A DNA stretch of 64,000 nucleotides, taken from Maioricimonas rarisocia (GTDB taxonomy: Bacteria; Planctomycetota; Planctomycetia; Planctomycetales; Planctomycetaceae). Position 1 is the first letter of the stretch. Each line of letters starts with the position of its first letter. Shown piece by piece: positions 49,338 to 58,418 of this stretch. Location of the stretch: positions 1,974,001-2,038,000 of the forward strand of contig NZ_CP036275.1 in the NCBI RefSeq assembly GCF_007747795.1, written 5' to 3'. The notes below the pieces were generated by a model that did not search any database, was not told where the DNA came from, and saw only the letters and a list, made by a program, of their open reading frames with translations. The translations under genes and the position numbers were made by a program.

Positions 49338-49960
49338 GTGGTGGTGTGGACCGGGGCTGCAGGCGCGGCATATCGACGGGAATGGATTGCCGATGCGACG
49401 TTCGCCGTGACACACCCTGTATGCCTGCGGACGTGGCCTCTTGTCGGCTGCGCCGACCCCGGTTGGCGAGCAACCGGGGCTACGCGAGCGGGGGCAGTCG
49501 TCGGGAGTTCGCCACGCCCATCACCCCGCTGCGCTGCGTTCCGGGACGTGCCACCCGGTGATGGGGCCGTAGGGTGCTGTCGCCGGAGGGGCCGCACCGT
49601 TCGTCCATGGTTCGCGTGTGACATGCGGTGGTGCGTCACGGGCGTGCAGACGCGGCATATCGACGGGGATGGATTGACGAATTGCGGCTTGCCGTGACAC
49701 ACCCTGTATGCCTGCGGACGTGGCCTCTTGTCGGCTGCGCCGACCCCGGTTGGCGAGCAACCGGGGCTACCCGAGAGGGGGCCGTCGCAGGATGTTTGCC
49801 ACGCCCATCACTCCGCTGCACTGCGTTCTGGGTCGTGCCATCCTGCCGGGGCTGCTCGAGGATGGGGAGTCGTACGACGTTCGCACTGGCGGAGCAAGCC
49901 GCCGGTGGCACCCGATTACGGGCGTCATTTCTCGAGTCTCACACCTGGGGAGTGCCGCGG
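49338..49960. repeat. Repeat cluster nearly identical to the one at 47 kb
   Basis: A left-truncated element starts just after the terC stop. Right ends (CCGTGACACACCCTGTATG) lie near 49420 and 49709, and a full left end (GTAGGGTGCTGTCGCC) is at about 49569. The stretch 49637-49843 repeats 47075-47275 with only a few differences. From 49850 to 49960 are fragments of other repeats. No gene is supported. Confidence 0.85.
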
Positions 49961-51328
49961 CTACTCTGAGAGTTCGCGGATGTAGACGTTGCGGAACTCG
50001 ATGCCGTCGCCGTGATTCTGCAGGCCGATCGGACCGGATGCCGGCACGTCGGGCAACTCCGCGTTCTCGATGACTCTTTCGCCGTTCAGCGTTACTGTGA
50101 CCTGGTTGCCGCGTATGGTGATGACGAACCGGTTCCATTGCCCCGGCGGATTGTCCGCGTGTGTGCGCGGCATGCAGGCCCGGCGGATCGCTGCCGGCAG
50201 GCTGGCATCCTTGTGATATGCGTTGATGTCGCCACTTCCCATCGGCTGGCACCAGATGTTGACCTGCGCCTTGCGGCTGCCGCGGAGGTAGATGCCGCTG
50301 TCGCCAGCGTCGAGGATCTCCTGCTTCACGACGTTGCCGTCGCCGTCACGACGGAGCAGACCGTCCGGCGTGAACGTGTTCATCATCTTTTGTTCCGGCT
50401 TGCCGGTCAGACGCCAGTCGACGATCAGTTCGAAGTCGCCGACGGAAGCGTCGGTCCAGAGGTCGAGATCCTGGCCGCTGCGGCGGGCGGGCTGTTCGCC
50501 GACCAGATGGATCAGCTCGTTGCGGACCGACCAGCGATCCTCGAGGCCTTCGTGCGTCTTCCAGCCATCGAGCGTCAGGCCGTTGAAGAGGGACCGCCAG
50601 TTCTGGTCGAGGTCGGCGACCTGTTCGGGCGCGGGATCGGAACCGGGCAGTTCGCGGATGCGGATGTTGCGGAAGTGGACGATGCCCCCTTCTGACTCGA
50701 GGCAGATGTAGCCCTTGCGCGGCACGCTGTCGTGGCCGCCGGAGACGAGCTTGCCGTTCACTTCGAGCTTGATGTCGCCGTCGCGGCAGGTGACGCGGTA
50801 GTGGTTCCACTCGCCGGCCGGGTTGCACCGATGCTCGCTCGGGAGGCAACGGTCCCAGCCGCCGGGGTGCGGACGGTCCGGCACCATCGATGCCCCCTGG
50901 ATCGGAAAGATATCGCCGTGGCTGGTGTAGTTCTCGGAATTGCGGCCATCAAGGATCTGCACCTCGATGGCGCGAGTGAACGGTTTGCCGGTCACCGGGA
51001 GGGGATCACTCCAGACGAAAAGGCCGGCGTTTCCTTTGGGGACCAGATGCTTCCACTCGAGTTCGAGGATGAAGTTCTCGTAGTGGCGGTCGGTGCGCAT
51101 CACGCCGGTCGGCTTGCCGCTGCAGACGATGATTCCGTCCTGTACCGTGAAGGTGTCCGGTGCGCAGTTGACCGTTTCCCAACCGGAAAGGTCGCGGCCG
51201 TTGAACAGGGGGCGGAAATCGTTCTCGTCGTCGCCCCGGCTGACTCCGGTGGTGAACAGGCCGGCTGCCAGAACGGCGCAGGCGAACGTGATTCTGCGGG
51301 ACGATTTGCTGTCGGCAGTGCGTGACAC
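49961..51328 (-). CDS. Exported DUF1080 protein with two domains
   Basis: 455 aa from a GTG at 51328 with GGAG 8 bp upstream; the frame is open further but reads as non-coding. A signal peptide (RRITFACAVLAAGLFTTG) precedes two copies of the DUF1080 (3-keto-disaccharide hydrolase) jelly roll, each opened by a similar motif: FRPLFNGRDLSGWE (~35) and WRSLFNGLTLDGWKTHEG (~235). Each also has a GEWNHYRVTCRDGDIKLEVNG-type or GQWNRFVITIRGNQVTVTLNG-type strand. The fold belongs to the LamG superfamily; substrate in Planctomycetes is likely a polysaccharide or 3-keto sugar. Confidence 0.88.
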   Translation of the reverse strand: MSRTADSKSSRRITFACAVLAAGLFTTGVSRGDDENDFRPLFNGRDLSGWETVNCAPDTFTVQDGIIVCSGKPTGVMRTDRHYENFILELEWKHLVPKGNAGLFVWSDPLPVTGKPFTRAIEVQILDGRNSENYTSHGDIFPIQGASMVPDRPHPGGWDRCLPSEHRCNPAGEWNHYRVTCRDGDIKLEVNGKLVSGGHDSVPRKGYICLESEGGIVHFRNIRIRELPGSDPAPEQVADLDQNWRSLFNGLTLDGWKTHEGLEDRWSVRNELIHLVGEQPARRSGQDLDLWTDASVGDFELIVDWRLTGKPEQKMMNTFTPDGLLRRDGDGNVVKQEILDAGDSGIYLRGSRKAQVNIWCQPMGSGDINAYHKDASLPAAIRRACMPRTHADNPPGQWNRFVITIRGNQVTVTLNGERVIENAELPDVPASGPIGLQNHGDGIEFRNVYIRELSE

Positions 51329-51606
51329 CGTTGAAACTCCAGGCAGGTGAATGCGAACGATTCGGCCCCGGGTGGGGTTCGATGATCGTATCAGACCTGA
51401 TTGATCTCTGCCGGTCTGTGTGTCGCTGCACAAGGGGGCGCAACGCTCGCTGCCGCACGACGGCGTAGAATGAATCAGGGCGTCCGTCGATGTGCCGTCG
51501 CGTTCATTCCGTGTGATCTGGCTGCGGAGGAGAGCGGGCGACACGATCCGGTTTGACGGTCGGGCGATCGAGATACGGGCCAGTCACTTCAGAAGGGAGG
51601 CCGCAC

Positions 51607-52443
51607 GTGCCGGCATCAGATCGCATTGTTGCGAACTACTTCGAACGGATCGGATATGACGGAGAGGCGTCGCCGACGCTTCAGACGCTGCAGCAGATTC
51701 ATCGGCTTCATCCCCGGGCGATCCCGTTCGAGAACCTGTCGTCGTTTCTCGGTTTGCCGGTCCGGCTCGACCTCGATTCGCTGCATGCGAAGCTCGTCGA
51801 CGGAGGGCGTGGCGGCTACTGCTTCGAACAGAATCTGCTGCTGCGACACGTGCTCGAACAGTTGGGATTTCAGGTGCGGTGTCTGGCTGCTCGCGTGCGC
51901 TGGAATGTCCCCGACGATGTCATCACGCCGCGGAGCCACATGGTGATGCTCGTCAATCTCGAGGGGCAGCCGTATGTCGTCGATGTGGGCTTTGGTGGAT
52001 CGACGCTCACGACACCGATCGAACTCCGCGAGGACGTCGAACAGCCGACGCCGCACGGCTGGTTCCGGCTGCTGCGCGACGATGAGTATTACGTGCTGCA
52101 GTTCCGGATGCCGGACGGCTGGATGACGCTGTACCAGTTCGATCTGCAGGAGCAACATCTTCCGGATTACGAAGTGTCCAACTGGTATGTGTCGACGCAT
52201 CCCGATTCCCACTTCACGACGGGAGTCATCGCGGCCCGGACGGACGAGCGGGGCCGGCACGCGCTGCGGAACAACCGGTATCGATTGCATCGGCAGGATG
52301 GTGGGGTCGAGGAACGTCTGCTGGAGACGGCAAGCGAGCTGTGCGATGTGCTCAGCGAGACGTTCGGCATCCGGTTGCCCGACGTGCCGGAGCTGGACGA
52401 GCGGTTGACACGACTGATTGCGACGAGCGAGGTTCCGGCGTGA
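51607..52443 (+). CDS. nat: Arylamine N-acetyltransferase
   Basis: 278 aa from a GTG at 51607 behind a strong GGGAGG. It transfers acetyl or longer acyl groups from CoA to arylamines. The Cys-His-Asp catalytic set is visible: GGRGGYCFEQN (Cys), PRSHMVMLV (His) and YVVDVGFGG (Asp). FENLSSFLGLPV is also typical. Length is normal. The last 31 bp (52413-52443) are copied within the downstream tandem array. Confidence 0.93.
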   Translation: MPASDRIVANYFERIGYDGEASPTLQTLQQIHRLHPRAIPFENLSSFLGLPVRLDLDSLHAKLVDGGRGGYCFEQNLLLRHVLEQLGFQVRCLAARVRWNVPDDVITPRSHMVMLVNLEGQPYVVDVGFGGSTLTTPIELREDVEQPTPHGWFRLLRDDEYYVLQFRMPDGWMTLYQFDLQEQHLPDYEVSNWYVSTHPDSHFTTGVIAARTDERGRHALRNNRYRLHRQDGGVEERLLETASELCDVLSETFGIRLPDVPELDERLTRLIATSEVPA

Positions 52444-54048
52444 GGTGGGGCCGTAGGTTGCCGTCGCCGGAGGCGACGCACCGTCATCAGCAGCTCGCGT
52501 GTGACCTGCGGTGGTGCGTCACGGGCGTGCAGACGCGGCATATCGACGGGGTTGGATTGCCGATGCGACGTTCGCCGTGACACACCCTACATGGCTGATT
52601 GAGACGAGCGAGGTTCCGGTGTGAGGCGGGGCCGCAGGGTGCTGTCGCCGGAGGCGACGCACCGTCATCAGCAGCTCGCGTGTGACATGTGGTTGGTGCG
52701 TCACGGGCGTGCAGACGCGGCATATCGACGGGGTTGGATTGCCGATGCGACGTTCGCCGTGACACACCCTACATGGCTGATTGAGACGAGCGAGGTTCCG
52801 GTGTGAGGCGGGGCCGCAGGGTGCTGTCGCCGGAGGCGACGCACCGTCATCAGCAGCTCGCGTGTGACATGTGGTTGGTGCGTCACGGGCGTGCAGACGC
52901 GGCATATCGACAGGGATGGATTGCCGATGCGACGTTCGCCGTGACACACCCTACATGGCTGATTGAGACGAGCGAGGTTCCGGTGTGAGGCGGGGCCGCA
53001 GGGTGCTGTCGCCGGAGGCGACGCACCGTCATCAACAGCTCGCGTGTGACATGCGGTGGTGGGTCACGGGCGTGCAGACGCGGTATATCGACGGGGTTGG
53101 ATTGCCGATGCGACGTTCGCCGTGACACACCCTAGATGGCTGATTGAGACGAGCGAGGTTCCGGTGTGAGGCGGGGCCGCAGGGTGCTGTCGCCGGAGGC
53201 GACGCACCGTCATCAGCAGCTCGCGTGTGACATGCGGTGGTGCGTCACGGGCGTGCAGACGCGGCATATCGACAGGGATGGATTGCCGATGCGACGTTCG
53301 CCGTGACACACCCTACATGGCTGATTGAGACGAGCGAGGTTCCGGTGTGAGGCGGGGCCGCAGGGTGCTGTCGCCGGAGGCGACGCACCGTCATCAGCAG
53401 CTCGCGTGTGACATGTGGTTGGTGCGTCACGGGCGTGCAGACGCGGCATGTCGACAGGGATGGATTGCCGATGCGACGTTCGCCGTGACACACCCTACAT
53501 GGCTGATTGAGACGAGCGAGGTTCCGGTGTGAGGCGGGGCCGCAGGGTCCTGTCGCCGGAGGCGACGCACCGTCATCAACAGCTCGCGTGTGACATGTGG
53601 TTGGTGCGTCACGGGCGTGCAGACGCGGCATATCGACGGGGTTGGATTGCCGATGCGACGTTCGCCGTGACACACCCTAGATGGCTGATTGAGACGAGCG
53701 AGGTTCCGGTGTGAGGCGGGGCCGCAGGGTGCTGTCGCCGGAGGCGACGCACCGTCATCAGCAGCTCGCGTGTGACATGCGGTGGTGCGTCACGGGCGTG
53801 CAGACGCGGCATATCGACAGGGATGGATTGCCGATGCGACGTTCGCCGTGACACACCCTACATGGCTGATTGAGACGAGCGAGGTTCCGGTGTGAGGCGG
53901 GGCCGCAGGGTCCTGTCGCCGGAGGCGACGCACCGTCATCAACAGCTCGCGTGTGACATGTGGTTGGTGCGTCACGGGCGTGCAGACGCGGCATATCGAC
54001 GGGGTTGGATTGCCGATGCGACGTTCGCCGTGACACACCCTACATGGC
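52441..54048. repeat. Nine-unit 181/182-bp tandem array of the palindromic element
   Basis: Units begin with TGAGG at 52441, 52622, 52804, 52986, 53167, 53348, 53530, 53712 and 53893. Each contains the CGCAGGGTGCTGTCGCC left part, GGCGACGCACCGTC, GGTGCGTCACGG and the right end CCGTGACACACCCTAC or CCTAG. Between elements is a copy of the nat 3' end (CTGATTG.GACGAGCGAGG). Unit 5 equals unit 8, and unit 7 resembles unit 9, so blocks of several units were duplicated. Frames inside this array (recurrent MSRRTSHRQS-type peptides) are not genes. Confidence 0.95.
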
Positions 54049-54587
54049 TTCAGCGTCGCAGGCATTCCCTCAGAACTCGCCGCTCAAGTCTCGCGTCTTT
54101 TTCCGTGGCTTCGCTCGCGATGCTCACTCCAGCCACGGCCACCCGGCTGTATGTTGCGTGAACGAGCGGCCTCCTGTGGCTGCGCCACGCAGACACATCC
54201 TGTGTCTGGGCCACCCTGCGTTGGGGCCGTAGGGTGCTGTCGCCGGAGGCGACGCACCGTCATCAACAGCTCGCGTGTGACATGCGGTGGTGCGTCACGG
54301 GGGTGCAGACGCGGCATATCGACAGGGATGGATTGCCGATGCGACGTTCGCCGTGACACACCCTACATGGCTCATTTCGTGAACGGCGTTGGGTGCCACG
54401 ACTCTGCGAGCCGTGCGCTCACTCGCTGGCGCTTCGTGCTGGCATCGCGAAAGAGCGGCATGCCTGCCTTGAGGGGCAAGCATGTCTCGCGGCGAACCGA
54501 TTACAGATGCGTGTGTCCGACAGTGAACGGAGCATTCGGTTCAAATCACATGACATACCGGTCACATGACATCAAGGAGGCCGTTTC
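54049..54587. repeat. Array tail with one separate element copy
   Basis: One further element at about 54229-54368 matches the array units. The stretch 54049-54228 holds fragments of other repeats, including CAGACACA...TGTGTCTG-like pairing near 54190-54208. From 54369 to 54587 is unique sequence before the PhzF gene. No gene is supported. Confidence 0.75.
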
Positions 54588-55391
54588 ATGTCCTGTCCGC
54601 TGCTGCAGGTGGATGCGTTTACCGACCGGCGATTCCGCGGCAATCCGGCGGCGGTCTGTCTGCTCGAGGAAGAGCGGGGTGCGGACTGGATGCAGGCGGT
54701 CGCTGCCGAGATGAATCTGGCGGAGACGGCATTCGTTCGACCACTGGATGAGGGGTTCGAACTCCGGTGGTTCACGCCGCGAATTGAGGTGGATCTGTGC
54801 GGTCATGCGACGCTGGCATCGGCTCATGCGCTGTGGGAAGAGGGAATCGTCGTGCCGGCGCAGCCGATCCGGTTTCATTCGCAAAGTGGCGTGCTGACCT
54901 GCACGACCCGCGAGGGGCTGATCGAACTGGATTTTCCTGCAACTCCGGCGGAGGACAGCGAAATGCCTGACGGCCTGGTCGCAGCACTCTGGCCCGACGG
55001 AGACGTGCCGCAGCCCATGTTCGTCGGACGAACGAAGTTCGACGTGCTGGTCGTGCTCGAGTCCGCAACACAGGTACGGGGGCTCGATCCGGATTTCCGC
55101 CGGCTGGCAGCCATCCCCACACGTGGCGTGATGGTGACCGCGCCGACGGACCGGCCGGAAGAAGATTTTCTGTCCCGCTTTTTCGCACCGGCCGCCGGTA
55201 TCGATGAGGATCCGGTGACCGGTTCGGCCCACTGCTGCCTGGGGCCGTACTGGGCAGGGCGTCTGGGGAAGGCGGCGCTGAAAGCGCATCAGGCGTCACG
55301 GCGGGGTGGTGAGGTCGCGGTTCGCATCAACGGTGACCGCGTTGTTCTGGGCGGCCAGGCGGTGACCGTGCTGCGGGGCGAACTCCTCTGA
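54588..55391 (+). CDS. PhzF-family isomerase/epimerase-like protein
   Basis: 267 aa; ATG at 54588 with AAGGAGG upstream. The fold is that of diaminopimelate epimerase. The catalytic Glu lies in NLAETAF (~44-50), and other motifs are VDLCGHATLASAHAL and DEDPVTGSAHC near the C-terminus. Most bacterial homologues are not in phenazine clusters and their substrates are unknown; nothing here suggests phenazine synthesis. Monocistronic. Confidence 0.9.
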   Translation: MSCPLLQVDAFTDRRFRGNPAAVCLLEEERGADWMQAVAAEMNLAETAFVRPLDEGFELRWFTPRIEVDLCGHATLASAHALWEEGIVVPAQPIRFHSQSGVLTCTTREGLIELDFPATPAEDSEMPDGLVAALWPDGDVPQPMFVGRTKFDVLVVLESATQVRGLDPDFRRLAAIPTRGVMVTAPTDRPEEDFLSRFFAPAAGIDEDPVTGSAHCCLGPYWAGRLGKAALKAHQASRRGGEVAVRINGDRVVLGGQAVTVLRGELL

Positions 55392-56154
55392 GGTGCCTCT
55401 CAGGGACTGCTTCAGTCCACTTCGGGAAACTTTCCCATTGCGGCGGAATTCGCCGTCGTGATTTCGGATTCCCGAGCGACAAAGACCTTGCAGGGAGGCG
55501 AACGGCTGCTAATCTTCCGCCCTTCCCGACAGTGACCTGGAAGCGAGTTGCCGCGGGTTTTTGTCGCAAGTGACATGCGGAGGAACAGTTTGGACAACTC
55601 GCCAGATCTGCCGCTTGTCGGAAGTGCGGGAGACGCCACAATCAGTTATCCGACACGTCAGTCCTGCTGACCGGGTCGGTTGGGATCGTGATCGGCGGAG
55701 ATTGCCGGCCAGTGATCCCCCAGCAGCCTGCCCCATTGTCCGGGACGCATCTGCGTGACCGGTCATCCTGCCGGAAACCGGCTGGTGTCTGCGTTGAAGG
55801 CCATTCGCGCGACGCCTGCCGCTGACCATATGCGGAGTACTCCGTCCTCCGGAGTCACGCCCCGCACGGCCACTTGTGTGGCTGCATTCGAATCCTGATC
55901 AGTACGAACGTCGTAAGTGACTGGGACGTTGCGGTTGTGGAGACCGTGAACCTTCCAGAGGAATTTTCCGTTGTAGACAGTCCGTGCCTGCGTACGTCGT
56001 AGGGACTGTGACATGGAAGTTCGACGTCCTGAAGGAACGGCCCTGCGACAGCAGTTTTCTTGCGTGTCGTTGTCAGCCACGTGAGAAGACGGGCAGTTCC
56101 GGAAGCGTGTTTCAGATGGGCGGAATGAACCGCCTGAAAGGCAAGGAGTGTGCG
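55392..56154. other. Intergenic region, no supported gene
   Basis: About 760 bp between the PhzF gene and the small membrane-protein gene. Several frames are open on both strands but none has a credible start signal or domain. No element of the repeat families is seen. A strong ribosome binding site (AAGGAG) ends the region at 56143-56148. Confidence 0.45.
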
Positions 56155-56397
56155 ATGCGCACCGTTTCGATGATTGTTTCTGTCGTAGCAATGGCCGTCC
56201 TGGCTGCTGATATCCTCGGAGGTGTTCACACCCCCTTGAGTGGTCCGTGTCTGCTGATTCTCGGAGCGATCCTGGGCCACAGCCTGTGGGTGGCCCGCCA
56301 GACCGAACGGCAGACGCTGGTGAATGTCATGTCGGAGTTCGCCGACCGGGAAATGCTGCGGCAGCCGGTCATCCTGCGTGCAGACAAGCGAGGCTGA
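56155..56397 (+). CDS. Small membrane protein, 80 aa
   Basis: ATG at 56155 with AAGGAG 7 bp upstream. Two hydrophobic segments (MIVSVVAMAVLAADILGG, then CLLILGAILGHSLWVA) are joined by a short loop, followed by a charged tail (RQTERQTLVNVMSEFADRE). No family recognised. A terminator lies 140 bp downstream. The N-out or N-in topology cannot be decided. Confidence 0.7.
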   Translation: MRTVSMIVSVVAMAVLAADILGGVHTPLSGPCLLILGAILGHSLWVARQTERQTLVNVMSEFADREMLRQPVILRADKRG

Positions 56398-56537
56398 CGC
56401 ACCGCCCCGAGCCCGTGACGATTTCTCATCACGGCGGCAAGCGGCAAGCGATCACAGGTCGGCCGCGGATCCAATGAACTGCTGTGAGCGGCGCTTTCCC
56501 CTCGCGTCCAGGCAGCACAGCCGATCACGCGGCAATC

Positions 56538-56571
56538 AGGCACATGGCTCTCCGGGCCATGTGCCTTTTTT
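56538..56571 (+). terminator. Rho-independent terminator
   Basis: AGGCACATGG-CTCTCCGGG-CCATGTGCCT followed by TTTTT; it ends the transcript of the small membrane-protein gene. Confidence 0.9.
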
Positions 56572-56810
56572 ACTGGGGCTTTGCTGCCGGGCGCATTCCA
56601 GACCTGCGGGCGCGACGGGCCCGGTGCGTCCGGGTTGAAGAGGGTGACAGGGCCGGATAGGCTGGCAGTGCAATTCCCGACTCGCTTTGGTCCAACAGTT
56701 CTTCCACTCGTCCGCTTTTCTCGGGCCGGCCGGAGTCGAAACGGGTCTCGCAATCAGATCTTTCGTCTTGCGTGAATATCTTCAGACCCGTCGAGAAGGA
56801 TCAGGCCGTC

Positions 56811-57851
56811 ATGCGCTCACTGATTGCCGCTTTGTGCACTGCTGCCGTTCTCGCCGGCCCCGTCCGGGCCGACGAGATTACCGCCACCAACATGGACGAG
56901 ACCGGGTACAACCATACCGGTTGGGCCTACTCGGTCGGCTACAGGAATCCGGATCTGGGATACACGAATGAAGTTCCCGGTCAGGAATTCCTTGCCCAGG
57001 TGAGTGGCACACTGACGACGCTGACGGCGACGGTGGATCGCTTTGTTGGTCGCGAGCCGCTGCAGGTTTCGGTCTTCACGGCTACAGCGAACCGGCCGGA
57101 CATTCTGCTCGGGACGGTGTCGGTGCCGGAAACGGAAGTCGCCGGCTCGGGCGATCCCGACTGGCCGATGACGACGGTCGACTTTTCGGCGCTGGGAATT
57201 CCGCTGGTGGCGGGCGAGTCGTACATCGTCACGTTCAAGACGTCGACGGCCCTCTTTCAGAGTGCGCGGTATCGGGCGCTGCAGACCCAGATCAACGTCA
57301 ACTCGTTCGGACAACCTCCGATCGTTTCCAAAGATGGTGGCGCGACGTGGTTCGATTCCCGTGTCGATCCCGAGGTCGGCCTGATCGTCTGTGTGGCGTC
57401 TGCCCCGCCGGAGCCGCAGGAGGTTGTCGTGGACGTCGTACCCGGCAGCGACGCCAACCGGGTGAAGCTGAACGGTCGCAAGCTCAAGCCGCTCGAAGTT
57501 GCCGTTCTGGGAGATGCCGACCTGGACGTGTACGACATCCTGCCGGAGACCGCGCTGCTGGGTGATCCCGTGCTGACCGATCCGGACACTGGCTCGGGGA
57601 TCCCGGTGGGACCGACGACCTTCTCCTATGGCGACGTGGATGGCGACGGTGATGACGATCTGCTGCTGGAGTTCGATCTGGCCGAGATGCAGCTGGCCGG
57701 TGCCATCGATTCGGCATCGACGGTGCTGCTGCTCGAAGCGGAACTCGGTAACGGCGGCCTCGTCTACGGACTGGACGGTGTGTCGATCAAGGGAGGTGGA
57801 AAAGGGAAGGGAAACGGCAAGGGGAACGGCAAGGGACCTAAGAAGAAATGA
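56811..57851 (+). CDS. Exported protein, unknown, with Gly/Lys-rich tail
   Basis: 346 aa from an ATG at 56811 with AAGGA upstream. Signal peptide (LIAALCTAAVLAGPVRA), then a beta-rich region (ITATNMDETGYNHTGWAYSV) that resembles exported choice-of-anchor proteins. The second half has a calcium-type loop (DVDGDGDDDLLLEFD). The end is basic (GGGKGKGNGKGNGKGPKKK), maybe for binding acidic polymer. No catalytic motif recognised. A terminator follows 35 bp after the stop. Confidence 0.75.
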   Translation: MRSLIAALCTAAVLAGPVRADEITATNMDETGYNHTGWAYSVGYRNPDLGYTNEVPGQEFLAQVSGTLTTLTATVDRFVGREPLQVSVFTATANRPDILLGTVSVPETEVAGSGDPDWPMTTVDFSALGIPLVAGESYIVTFKTSTALFQSARYRALQTQINVNSFGQPPIVSKDGGATWFDSRVDPEVGLIVCVASAPPEPQEVVVDVVPGSDANRVKLNGRKLKPLEVAVLGDADLDVYDILPETALLGDPVLTDPDTGSGIPVGPTTFSYGDVDGDGDDDLLLEFDLAEMQLAGAIDSASTVLLLEAELGNGGLVYGLDGVSIKGGGKGKGNGKGNGKGPKKK

Positions 57852-57886
57852 TCGTCGCCGACTGAGATGGCGATGACAGTGCCAGC

Positions 57887-57925
57887 AGCAGGACGGTTCT
57901 TCGAAAGGGCCGTCCTGCTTTTGTT
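57887..57925 (+). terminator. Rho-independent terminator
   Basis: AGCAGGACGG ... CCGTCCTGCT followed by TTTGTTG, 35 bp after the exported-protein stop. Confidence 0.85.
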
Positions 57926-58036
57926 GGTGGACGGTGAATCAGGTGGAGTGTGTGAGGTCAGGACGAAACTGGTGTGGCGGGAAAGACGGGTGTCATCTGG
58001 ACGCGACGCGCTGGTGCTCCACGGGAACCGGCCGGT

Positions 58037-58290
58037 GGGGCAGGCATTCCTGCCTGCCTGATTCTCGCGGCTGGGGCCGTGGTCTCGCGTCAGACGATTG
58101 TGCGTCGCAACTGCGTGGAGACCGCTGGCCTGGTCGATGGCGTTGTCCGGCGCCCCAGCCACCCGTCGCCAGGCGATGCCTGACCTGCGTGCCTGCGGCC
58201 GGATCTGCGGCGCACGGCTCACAGAGCCGTAGCACCCCGCGAACGGCATGCCCACCCGGCTTTGCCGTGAGGGCATGGCACCCCGCGAAG
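58037..58290. repeat. Intergenic hairpin repeats before the pentapeptide gene
   Basis: At 58037-58060 a GGCAGGCA-TTCC-TGCCTGCC hairpin is the G-C version of the array hairpin GGCAGACA-TTCC-TGTCTGCC. At 58214-58290 two hairpins (ACGGCTC/GAGCCGT, then GGCATGCCC/GGGCATGG) are each followed by GCACCCCGCGAA. No gene lies in 57852-58418, which should also hold the promoter of the next gene. Confidence 0.65.
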
Positions 58291-58418
58291 TCGTGAATGA
58301 GATACTGCGGTCGTTGAGGGGAAATCGTCGCGGGATGAATGAACCGTCGGCCAGACTTGTCCGTTGAGGCTCCCGATGTCACTCTGAACACGTCACTCGA
58401 ACCGGGGTAGAGCCCACG

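Noticed and set aside
52441-54048. Possible CRISPR array
   Set aside because: The period is 181/182 bp, the units are similar over their whole length and there are no variable spacers or cas genes.
52483-54368. Repeated peptides of 61-142 aa on both strands in the 181-bp array
   Set aside because: Each is a frame through the same DNA unit. Both strands are open because the array is GC-rich.
54588-55391. Phenazine biosynthesis cluster
   Set aside because: Only a PhzF-fold protein is present, with no other phz gene; this fold is common in bacteria that make no phenazine.
55763-56191. Minus-strand frame ending AFNADTSRFPAG
   Set aside because: The end looks slightly protein-like, but there is no start signal or domain and it overlaps the leader of the 80-aa gene.
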